A stretch of DNA of 64,000 nt from Trichobilharzia regenti (lineage: Eukaryota; Platyhelminthes; Trematoda; Strigeidida; Schistosomatidae): assembly GCA_944472135.2 (NCBI GenBank), contig OX235263.1, positions 25,721,379-25,785,378 on the forward strand, in the 5' to 3' direction. The position numbers were made by a program, and so were the translations under genes. The first letter of the stretch is position 1. Each line of letters opens with the position of its first letter. This document shows positions 44,698-54,521 of this stretch, piece after piece. The notes beneath the pieces were generated by a model, which saw only the letters and a list, made by a program, of their open reading frames with translations, was not told where the DNA came from and made no database searches.

Positions 44698-46083
44698 TAG
44701 GTCTATAATAAGTCGTCTTGTCCAAAGTGGGTCGAGTTTTAGGATCATGCACCGTGAGATGTAGTCTTTCTTACAATAGTAGCCAAGTAGTTTTGAGGTA
44801 AAATATCGTTGGATACTTTCCATCCTTAGCTTGTCACATGTGCGAGTGCTGCTTTTATAAATGGACAGTATTCTAGTAGTGGTCTGACACATGTTTTGTA
44901 CAGAATTAGCTTGGCTTCATTGTCGTGAAAGTTCCTGAGTATGCATCGTCGATTTTCTAGTCTGTGATGCTACTTGCTCAGAGAATGTCAAGTCACTAGA
45001 GAACCTCAGGCCTAGGTCAACGACACTTCGGAGTCTGGCTAAGTTAGCAGATTGAAGCGTTAATTTCAGGTCAATTGAGGGTGCGCCGAAGCAGATCCAG
45101 CCACATTTGTTCAGATTAAATTTGAGATTCCATAAGGACGACCAAGCAGTCATTTTATCTAATTCCTTCTGTACTACATTCTCGAAGTTCCCTAAGTCAT
45201 CACGTTAGAATGTATAAGCTACTTTTAGGTCATCTGCAAAGATGAATGGATTCCCATGCGTGAAGCAAGCGCATATGTCATTGATGTATAGTGTAAATAG
45301 GAGGGGTCCAATGACACTACCTTGTACTACACCAGAAGTGATAGGGCTAGGTTTGGAGGTTGCAGACCCGAGTTTACCTGCTTAAGACCTATTGTTAAGG
45401 AATGATTTAAGCCATCCTAATAATGGGTCACGTATTCCTAAGGAGTTCAGTTTATTTGTTAGCAGTAAGTGGTCAACACGGTCAAATGCCTTAGAAATGT
45501 CAAAGTAGATGACAAGTACTAGTTGCCGTCTGTCACGACTGCTGGTTACAAAATTGAAGAAGTCTAGGTGACATGTTAAACATTATCTGAATTTCAGTAA
45601 TCCATGTTGGTTCGGACTTATAATATTGCAGCTAAGCATATGTTTGATTAGGTTATCTTTGACTAGTCTCTCCATGATTCTAGATGCTATAAGTGTGATA
45701 TTGATTGGCCGGTAGTTACTGACTTCGGTTTTCGAGCCAGATTTGTGTTTAGGCATAATGAATGTAGTCTTCCATACGTCAGGGTAAGTTTGGGTTTCTA
45801 GGGACATTGTGAATATTTTAAGCAGCAGTAGAGGAATGTCACGGCCACCATATTTATAGAAGTAAGATGATATACCGTCGGTACCGAAACCTTTTGAACT
45901 TTTGAGGGTTCTTATAATTTGGTTAATTTTAGTGTAATTGAATTCGACTGAGTATACATTTCCGTTGATATGGTACCTAGTGGTGTCCCGTCCTGTAGGC
46001 CATGTGTTTCCATTATTAAATATGGGTCCCGTTCTCGGTTTATATGTGCCATAATTTAATGTGTTGTATAAACGGGTTGTCAA
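44698..46083 (-). pseudogene. Family-1 CR1 ORF2 fragment, copy C (broken RT)
   Basis: Minus-strand RT fragment as in copies A and B, with the same stops, the same 11-nt deletion and the same foreign upstream frame (MTTRLYNTLNYG). It has private variants (ANLARLRS, LGLRFSSD) that are identical to the plus-strand element at 42764-43000, with which it forms an inverted repeat. It begins at the same (ATT)n junction as copy A. Confidence 0.85.
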
Positions 46084-46460
46084 CGTAGTTGAAGATTGAA
46101 CGATGGATTCATGGTTGTTTGCTCGAATCCAACTCCATATTTTTCGCGGCAGTCGTCAATCTGACACTCATCGTCTCATCGTTCGCTGTTCAGAAGGAAG
46201 ACTGAAAGACTGTTAGAAGTAATATCGTGATATGTTGTTGTAATATTTGTTCTTAGACCTTACTCTGTAAAAGCAGTATTGCTGGTTATACGTTGGCGTT
46301 AGAATAAAGAATTCTTGAGTCGCCAAACAGTGTTTTGTTTTTTACGTCGGTTAATACTGAGCGTTTTTGAAAATCTTCGAGGGACAGCGTGAGGCTCAGA
46401 GTAGCAAGAGCTGGTCATTAACGATTTATGAGATTTGACTGACACGGTTTTTACAGGGAA
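46083..46460 (+). repeat. LTR-like repeat, copy C
   Basis: Equivalent of 2513-2890 and 17117-17490; same AATAAA-containing block. Confidence 0.45.
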
Positions 46461-48028
46461 TGCATGCCATTTCTACAGTCACGATCGGCGATGTTGCAAA
46501 TTACAATCCTAAAGTATCATAAATTACTACTTTTTCAAAAGTTTAAATTGTTCAATTATTGTACAAGCCTATCCATTTCAGAATAAACGGAGTGTAATGG
46601 TGCGTAAATAAAAAGACTTGATAAGCAATATTTTAGTGACAGGTGAATTGAAAGTTCTGTAAGCTTGGAATCGTCAGACAACCTGACATGTAAGATCTCT
46701 AACGAATTCCTGTGGGGCCTCTGAGGTATCGTTGATGTCTTAGCGTCACTTTGAACTTTGAAAAAGTGATTTACAAATGTAAAACCTTATAATCATTGAA
46801 ACTGCAGCAATATTTTCTAGCTCTTCAGAATTTTTTCCTTTGGTGCAGTTTCTCATCAACAGTTTGCATTATTCATAGGGAGTTTTCAAAGGAAACTTCA
46901 TACTATCTTCATTTTCACCAACTTTCCCTTCACGCACAGTAGCATGCAGTAACTAGATACACTCAAGCATTGCAACCTGAACATCACAAAATCTCTACAG
47001 ATAACTTGTTTTATAATAAATGCTTTAATGATATGAGCCATAAGTGCACATTCCATATCCTTCATAGTTACAAGTAATTCATTAAGGATTTCAGAATATC
47101 TTAATGATTTGAAAATGAATAGTTATTAAGACTGATATAACTTATGTATTGGGTGAAGTGGTCGTAGGACTCAACTGCTAGCTACTATTCGACAGAAAGT
47201 ACTACTAGTACTAGTAGTACTAATTTTAAGTAGTCTAACATTTTAGAAGGACCATCTATACTATTCTTCGTGCCCCAATGCACACTGATATCAACATAAT
47301 CTGATGCCATTTTATGCACTTGGGAATTACGGTCTCATGAAATTACATGTGCAATTGTGAATGAAACTAGTATCACATCTTCGCCTAAGTAATTTTAACT
47401 AGGAACTCCATCAAAATAGATATAATCACCAGGAAATACAGCAGCCTGTCTCATTCGTCGCATGGTCTCTTCGATGTGTTATGGAATATTTCAATCATCA
47501 CAGATGATTGCTAGTCAGCGGATATGATAGTGGGGACATATGAGAAGCACTCTTATCTGTGGGACAACACTCTTTTGCTAAGGCTCCTGAGTTCGACTGG
47601 CTTCTGCAAAATGAGAGAATAAATTTTTTTAAAGTTAAAAAAAGAAATAGAAGTTGAAAATTGCCTAAGCCGAAGTTTAAATACAAACTCCTGAATGAAA
47701 GTACACGGTATGAGTCCGCTACTTCAGAAGGACACCTAACTGTTTACTTCAGAAAAACAGTAGATATTATTAAGCCCACGCTTTTCTTTTACATAGTTCA
47801 CGCACTTTGACTTTTGTGTTTAACTCCTTTTCAACCTACATCACCTGTCTTTCACTTAAACTAATTGTTTGCAGAAAAGACTGTGGAATATCGGGGAAAC
47901 TATTTCTTGAAAAAAAACAATAAAAAATGATGAACCCCATGTCTGTTACATATTTTGAATTAATAACACCTTTTATGTACTTCTGCACCTCTCTGTCGGT
48001 TTTCTTGTGTCTTCTTCTCTTATTAAAG
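46460..48028. other. Gene-free spacer, copy C
   Basis: Equivalent of 2890-4458, with the 24-bp palindrome at 47198-47221. No gene supported. Confidence 0.55.
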
Positions 48029-48316
48029 CTACTGCCTTCAACGAAGGTACTGATACAGCGCTGCTATTCTCTTCTTATTCGTGATATTGCTAGCTCATCT
48101 GGTAAAAACGGGACCACCAATATTATAAAACCTGCTGACAAGTTCAAAATCGGTCTCATATACAAGTGAAAATGTCACAAATATGGTGTACTTACGGGTG
48201 AATTTAAAGTTTTATAGACTTTCAAACACTTTATGAATCTGTGATGATTGACAATTTATATCTCTGTATTGTTTAAATAATTACTGTTGATTGTTAATAC
48301 ATTTCATATATGAATG

Positions 48317-48767
48317 TCTTATGTACAAGTTTACCACGTCACCAAATTTTTTTTGTACTCGTCGCTAAATTATTGCTATGTACTGCTCGAGAAACTAATA
48401 GTCCTGACGCGAGAAGGCGGAAATCAGAAGACCACTAGGTTTGCGATGATACTTCTATTGTCCAAACACAAGGAGACGAAAATAAATGGTCTCACACCAA
48501 AGTGATAAGTAAGTAAAGTAGTTCACACAGAATGTGTGAACGAAATATATATAGCAGACATGTCAAACAACCATATATGGATATATGTCACTAAGCAACG
48601 GACTGTCAACAAACACTCATATTATATATAATATAAGATAAGGAGAATACACATTATTAAAGGAGACAAGTTCATACAAGTGAAATGGTCACAGACTAAG
48701 CAAGCAAACAGAAAGACAGACCAACATACACACACACATATAAATATATATATGTGGATACATATCA
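48317..48767 (-). mobile_element. 3' LTR, copy C
   Basis: 451 bp, identical in structure to LTR 1 of copy B: TCTTATGTAC edge, degenerate internal primer-site copy, end ACATATCA. The purine tract on the sense strand is complementary to 48768-48778. Confidence 0.85.
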
Positions 48768-50297
48768 CCTCCCCTTTTGAGAAGATGGATGATTATTAGG
48801 ATGTTTACCTGGGGGTTTATCTGGAACCTTTGAGCTTGTTGTTGACGTCTGTCGTTTCGTCTGCGTGTTGGGTTTGCGGCTTCGGCTTCGTCCGGAATTG
48901 TCTACCATTTTCTGCTTCTTGACTGCACTGCATAGCGAATTTAGTGGGACATCAGCCAGATGCAAACGATCGAACCAATCAAGTCCCAAAAGATTTAAAT
49001 CACTCTTGGTGACGTAGCAAATTCCTGTGAATTTGGTATTCCGGAAGGAAACGGAACATTTGAGTTCACCAATAAGTTTGAGGCGCCCACCACAGGCGCT
49101 GACAGCAGTCTGAGAAGTATTTGCGGTTGGTGGTTTGCCAATATTATTCCAAAGTTTCTCTGATATAACAGTAATATCAGAGGCGGTATCTAGCTGCAGA
49201 CGTGCATCATGACCATTCACCTGAAGGTCAAGATATTTCCGCATACATGGTGTTGTGACTTGACAGGTTGCGCGTAGACTCAATGATCTTTTTGGAGATT
49301 TAGGACCAACCGTTTGTCGAGCTTTTGCTGGATTTTGACATCTGGGTTTGCGTGGCTGACAAAAACCATTTTTATGACCGACGATGTTGCACTCGCTGCA
49401 ACGATGATTTTTGTACGGACAAGACTTTACAAAGTGCCACGCGCCACAGTGCCAGCATGGTGATGGTGGGGTCTTCTTTGCAGTATTTTGTGAAGTTGGA
49501 CGAGTATGTGTAGATTTCCGCGGGACATTAAGAGAAGGTGGGTCAGGAGTAGATGATGAGAGATTTTTGCTCTTTCGTAATGCACGAATATCAGAGCTTC
49601 TCGAAGGTGTTGATTCGACCAGGTGTGTGTCTTTCTGCAGATTAATCAGCCGTTGATATTCATCAGCTATGTCACGTAATGTTAACTTGGGATTTTGTTC
49701 TAGCTGATTGAGCAGTCGAGTTCGGATATCTGTGAAACGAGGAGATTGGAGACTGCATATGAGGATCAAGGCTTTGAATTGATCATCTGTTAGGGACCTG
49801 AGTCGAAATCTCTCACATTCTCGGTTGACTGTGCCAACGTGAGTAAGAACATCATCATTTTCATTCATTGTCAGCTTGAGGCAACGATAACGTATGCTGA
49901 ATAATGAGGAGTGGTCTCCAAAATGTTCACGCGGCAGCTTTATTGTATCATCGAAACACTTGTCACGTGGTTTCTGGGGTAAAATTAGGTTGCAGTACCG
50001 TTCATATTCTGCCGGACCCAATTTACGTAGCAACACTCGCACCTTCCAGGCATCGTCTTGTGAGGCGAGATCAACAGTGAATAAATCCTCATAACGTTGA
50101 TACCATGTGTCAAAAGTGACATTAGCCTCTGGGTCATAATTGAACTGTGAAATACTGTTCACAATGCCGTCGACAGATGGTAGCATGGTATGATTGGGAT
50201 TGCTTGAAGGTGAAGCTGGACCAGTCTGTTGGTTGACGAACACTTCCATTAATTTCAATTGTTGTTCAAACAATAATTCCAATTTAGAATAATCCAT
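48765..50297 (-). CDS. Gag-protease polyprotein (copy 3)
   Basis: Third copy of the 510-residue protein, identical in sequence to copies 1 and 2, with both zinc knuckles (281-293, 300-313), protease D370-T-A-S and NLLGLDW. Here it occurs as a single LTR-gag-LTR unit, showing that the basic element is about 2.49 kb and complete without RT or integrase. The stop is formed with the LTR edge as in the other copies. Confidence 0.85.
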   Translation of the reverse strand: MDYSKLELLFEQQLKLMEVFVNQQTGPASPSSNPNHTMLPSVDGIVNSISQFNYDPEANVTFDTWYQRYEDLFTVDLASQDDAWKVRVLLRKLGPAEYERYCNLILPQKPRDKCFDDTIKLPREHFGDHSSLFSIRYRCLKLTMNENDDVLTHVGTVNRECERFRLRSLTDDQFKALILICSLQSPRFTDIRTRLLNQLEQNPKLTLRDIADEYQRLINLQKDTHLVESTPSRSSDIRALRKSKNLSSSTPDPPSLNVPRKSTHTRPTSQNTAKKTPPSPCWHCGAWHFVKSCPYKNHRCSECNIVGHKNGFCQPRKPRCQNPAKARQTVGPKSPKRSLSLRATCQVTTPCMRKYLDLQVNGHDARLQLDTASDITVISEKLWNNIGKPPTANTSQTAVSACGGRLKLIGELKCSVSFRNTKFTGICYVTKSDLNLLGLDWFDRLHLADVPLNSLCSAVKKQKMVDNSGRSRSRKPNTQTKRQTSTTSSKVPDKPPGKHPNNHPSSQKGR

Positions 50298-50356
50298 AGT
50301 AAATTGTTATGTTGCTGCTGCTGAGTGGTTAATAGTAGTTTTCCCCGTCGCCAAAT
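50298..50356 (-). promoter_or_regulatory. Leader with primer-binding site, copy C
   Basis: TGGCGACGGGGA in sense orientation next to the LTR edge at 50357. A second, near-identical TGGCGACGGGA lies 30 bp further inside the LTR (complement at about 50374-50384). Confidence 0.65.
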
Positions 50357-50805
50357 TGTTATGTACTAGTTTTCCCGTCGCCAAATTGTTATGTACTCGT
50401 CGCTAAATTATTGCTATGTACTGGTCGAGAAACTAATAGTCCTGACGCGAGAAGGCGGAAATCAGAAGACCACTAGGTTTGCGATGATACTTCTATTATC
50501 CAAACACAAGGAGACGAAAATAAATGGTCTCACACCAAAGTGATAAGTAAGTAAAGTAGTTCACACAGAATGTGTGAACGAAATATATATAGCAGACATG
50601 TCAAACAACCATATATGGATATATGTCACTAAGCAACGGACTGTCAACAAACACTCATATTATATATAATATAAGATAAGGAGAATACACATTATTAAAG
50701 GAGACAAGTTCATACAAGTGAAATGGTCACACAGACTAAGCAAGCAAACAGAAAGACAGACCAACATACACACACATATAAATATATATATGTGTATACA
50801 TATCA
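50357..50805 (-). mobile_element. 5' LTR, copy C (long form)
   Basis: 449 bp. The plus-strand left edge reads TGTTATGTACTAGTTTTCCC, then GTCGCCAAAT and a second TGTTATGTACTCG (from 50387). The extra 30 bp are a copy of the edge plus primer-site region. It ends ACATATCA followed by GAATG. Confidence 0.85.
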
Positions 50806-51254
50806 GAATGGCATTATAATCCCGCTAAGTACAAATTCCTGAATTCCGCCCCCTCTTTGTTTTGATTGAATTCTTGTAATTCGGTCATCTCGAAATGCTA
50901 ATACTATGATTACAAAATATTACAAGAGAATCATTTACTGATTATTGTTGTTTATTCTACAGTGCTTATGTATCATGTCAGCATATGTACAAAAATGCTA
51001 CTTACTTTCCACAACTAACGCGATCATTTATAATTGCCGCGTGAAATTGACATGCCGTCCTTTTTTCAATTACAGTTTAGATTTGACGCTATATCTACTT
51101 CCTTATTTGTACACTTCATTTTAAATGTTTCTCTCACATTTACCAGTATTCAACTTATTTCTAAATTAACAAATCATATTATAAGTTCTGATAAGTGTAC
51201 ATATGTTCATGCCTGTAAAAATGGCTGGTTTCTGTTCCAGAAATAAAATATTAT

Positions 51255-51565
51255 TATAATAAAAGTGTTAAGCATCCTCAAAACACACATCTAACTTATG
51301 TCTATGGGCTATTTCTCTTTCAAATGCCCTATTCTCATAGAATAACTGCTATGACAACAACCATTGCCTGTGGTCTATTTACAACCTCAAGATTTAAAAC
51401 CTTTCAAATAACAAAGCTTTAAGACTCTAAAAAGCAAGCAATACTCTTTCCATGCGAAATTTCTTAAAAGGATGACTGTTTTTAGTAACAATTCGTCTGG
51501 GCAATCAAGACAATTTTACGCATTACTACGAACACAATACAGCCAAATGTTGCTTTTTTCGGCCA
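51255..51565. other. Spacer, end of copy C
   Basis: Same spacer as in copies A and B. Similarity stops at CGGCCA (51565), before the endonuclease fragment. This is the right limit of the tandem duplication in the window. Confidence 0.6.
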
Positions 51566-52614
51566 GAGAATCGTAAAAGTATTCACAAAACTGAACGATT
51601 AAACAGATCTTCAGGGTTGAACGCGATAACCTATACAGTGCTCGAAAATATACCTCGATAACGTTTATCTTCATCCAGACCAAACCATTTGCTCCCTCCA
51701 GTTGCTTTCCAGTGACGACCAAGACCAATGAACGATCGTTCAATTTTCAAGTTCATTTAAACTCCTCGGCAATAAAGGGTCCACCCCCTCTGTCCATTGC
51801 GCTGATGACCTTGATCTGAATTGCCAACGCGAGAACCTGGGCCAACCGGGACTAGGCTAAAATAGAAAGGCAAGACAAAAAGGCCCAACGCACAATAAGC
51901 GTACCACATCACACCTACTCGCAATTCCCGGCGTGTGGGATCTCCGCTCTCTGTCGACAGTACCACCACTGATCTGGTCCACGAAGTGTGTTGCCCCATA
52001 TCACCCTGGCACGATCCCCTCCCCAGGGTATCGAATTGCATACACTAAGTCTAACACTACTCGATTCGTTCACGGGTTAGGAAGACTAGAAACGACTCCA
52101 GAAGTACTTACAATAACATCACAAGATGATTCACACAATGCGACAACTATAAAATTAACCAACAATGAAGTAAATTGGAACCCACTCAATTATTTAACAC
52201 AAACATGTTTACAAACAATACATCAAATGTTGTGGATTCTGCCTTGACGAGCCACCCTTGAAGAACCGTAGGACTTACAGCAGTATGCCTACATTCCTTC
52301 TCAGGTTGATGATACAAGTGGAAGACGTCCGGACACAAACAAAGTTACCAACAAATAGATGAAAGATGATACCAATTCAGTATATACAACATGAACATAT
52401 GTACAATTTAACGCCCCAGGTACGATGGACTGAGCTTTTACGTACGATCCTTGAAGAAGTGTAGGACTTACAGCAGTACGCCTACAACCCTTCTCGGGTT
52501 GACGCCCTTAAGCTGGAAAATCGTCGAAGAGTTCATTTCCTGACCTCCTTCTATCATCTATATCCTCAACTTTGAATGGTAACACTCTCATGTCATTGTA
52601 TCGTAGAATATAGA
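51566..52614. other. Unclassified repeat-like region
   Basis: No family recognised. A 104-codon plus-strand frame (51933-52247) and a 94-codon minus-strand frame (52041-51757) overlap and neither shows a known domain. Part of the left side (around 51745-51775, TTCATTTAAACTCCTCGGCAATAAAG) vaguely resembles the 200-215 region of the LTR-like repeat at the window start. Two direct repeats of about 54 bp, TGAAGAA...GTAGGACTTACAGCAGTA..., lie at about 52257-52311 and 52451-52506. It could be the remnant of another LTR element. Confidence 0.4.
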
Positions 52615-53386
52615 TAACAATAATATATTCTCGTTTTGTACATGAGGGACGCCAGTTTACGGGCATCATCAATATGATAATTTACATATACGATTAGTAA
52701 GCATATTTAATAATAATAGTTTAATAAAATACATATTTTTCCTACCTGCATAGGACACACCAATTGTACAGGCATGGATAAGTATTATTTAAATTACATA
52801 AATTCGGTTTATTGTTAAATTACATGGTTTCTGTCATTTTTGTCCATGGTTTGTTGGAACAATATGATAACTAGACATTCAGTGGAGCACGTCAAAATAT
52901 ATAGAATTATTGCTTTCGCATTAAAAACACCTAAGTATGTTATGGATGGATTACAAATACTTGGGAAAAAATAAAGCTTGAAGTAACTCCCCCATACAAC
53001 TTTGGTGTGTACGTCATCGAGTCTTATTCTTGATTTATATTCAAATTTGGTAATAATTTGAAATAAGTGATACACTTGTATGAATCAATACCGGCGCGCT
53101 TTCCGATCAGTGCGTTACTTTTTGCTGTAATATATAAAACTCTCATTTCTTTGTTATTGCTCACCACAAAGTTCTGGAAATTATTGCATTCCGTTAACTT
53201 TCGAACGCTTAAACTCTGGATATACTATCATTGACTACTAATACCTATAACGGAGTTTTTGGACATCTGTGTCTTTTAACAATAACTCATATGTATAATT
53301 GTATATATTATTGGATTTATATGTCCAAGTTGGCCCAAGTCAGTGAGTCAGAGGTTTTAGCATCATTTTAGTTAACTGTACTGAAC
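52615..53386 (-). repeat. 3' tails and family-1-like 3' UTR fragments
   Basis: 52615-52735 carries an (AAT)n tail, TTTTGTACATGAGGGACGCC hairpin sequence and a CAGTTTACGGGCATC motif, as at 950-1080. 52735-53090 is a diverged family-1-type 3' UTR: ACACACCAATTGTACAGGCATGG, then a CCTAAGTA...TACTTGGG stem (52930-52937/52958-52965) and AATAAAGCTTGAAGT. 53090-53386 shows nothing recognisable. Confidence 0.55.
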
Positions 53387-54521
53387 TTATAATAATATAT
53401 TTCTTCCTGTTTATGCAGGAACATACCAATTGTACAGGCATGGATAAGTTATTATATAAATTACACAAATTGATGTATGATGAATTTACAGTTTGGTTGT
53501 TCTTTCTGACATTAGAGTCAGTCGGAACAGTCTGCTATAAAGTCTGTTTGTGTAGCACATAAAGAGATATAGAAATATTGTCTTCGCATTAAAAAAACCC
53601 AGACATCAGATGAATGTAATACAAATATCTGGGAAAAAAGCTTGAAGTCAATCCTCTTACATAACTTTGTTGTGAACAGCACCCTCGGCTCAAAGTTTAT
53701 TGATGTATTATGTTGAGATCAGTGATATATTTATTCCATTTTTTCAGCAGTCTTATCGTAGTTTTATAACAGGAAAGAAATTTGATCGGGGATGCGAAAA
53801 CTAGATGAGGTCATGTGAAGTTGTTTTACTGCATCAAATGGTGCTGAGGTCGGTTCCAGAATTCTCCATTTGCTCCATTTGTGTCTGCATGGCGGACTGC
53901 ATTCGTAAGTTCAGAAAAATGTTGAAAACTGTTTGAAAACCAGTTGCTTCTTCATTTCAGATCATGAATACTCATTTACAGCATGTTCGCCAGCGTCTTC
54001 AAATGGTAGAATTGGATCGTTCATGGAATTTGAGTGGTTATGAGGTAGATGGTTTGGAATTAATCCTCATTTCAGTTTAGATGCAGGGTTGTTCGACCTC
54101 GACCAGAAGATGAATAGGAGTATCAGAGTACCAAAAAGAGAAAGTATGTGAACATTAAAAGGACATTAATGTATATATATAACTGTATAATAAATTATTA
54201 AGAAATTATTTTTAGTTATGGTTTTTTTTACGAATTTATGCGAAGTCTTAGAGTCTATTTAGTGTCATGATGTGTATTAATGAGTCTGAGCGTTTTAGTG
54301 TTCTAATGACTGATGCGTTTTAGAAGTAAGTAATGAGTTCTGGTAGGGATAGACTTTGGGATAAAACAGTTTATATAGCAAGCGTTTGAAGGTTACAATA
54401 AAGTGACACGTCCTATTTCTAGGGTAAACTATTCCTGTATGTTCCGTACTAAGTCTTTATGCATCCATGCTGCTAGTTTATTTATGGTTTTTAGATTGTT
54501 AAGGGTGTTGAAGTGCGTTTT
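53387..54521 (-). other. Family-1 3' UTR (reference copy)
   Basis: About 1.1 kb, non-coding. It holds the internal stem with complementary arms CCCAGATATT and GATGTCTGGG (sense), G-U wobbles included, at about 53605-53640, the ATGCCTGTACAATTGGTATG motif and the terminal hairpin. The site of the RTE insertion seen at 13796 is uninterrupted here (about 53450-53470). Confidence 0.75.

Larger units (their letters stand above)
48029..51254 (+). repeat. R720 repeat interrupted by a single LTR element, copy C
   Basis: The R720 halves (48029-48316 and 50806-51254) flank the LTR element, with GAATG at 48312-48316 and 50806-50810. Same site and same target duplication as copy B, so the insertion was copied with the segment. 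Confidence 0.85.
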
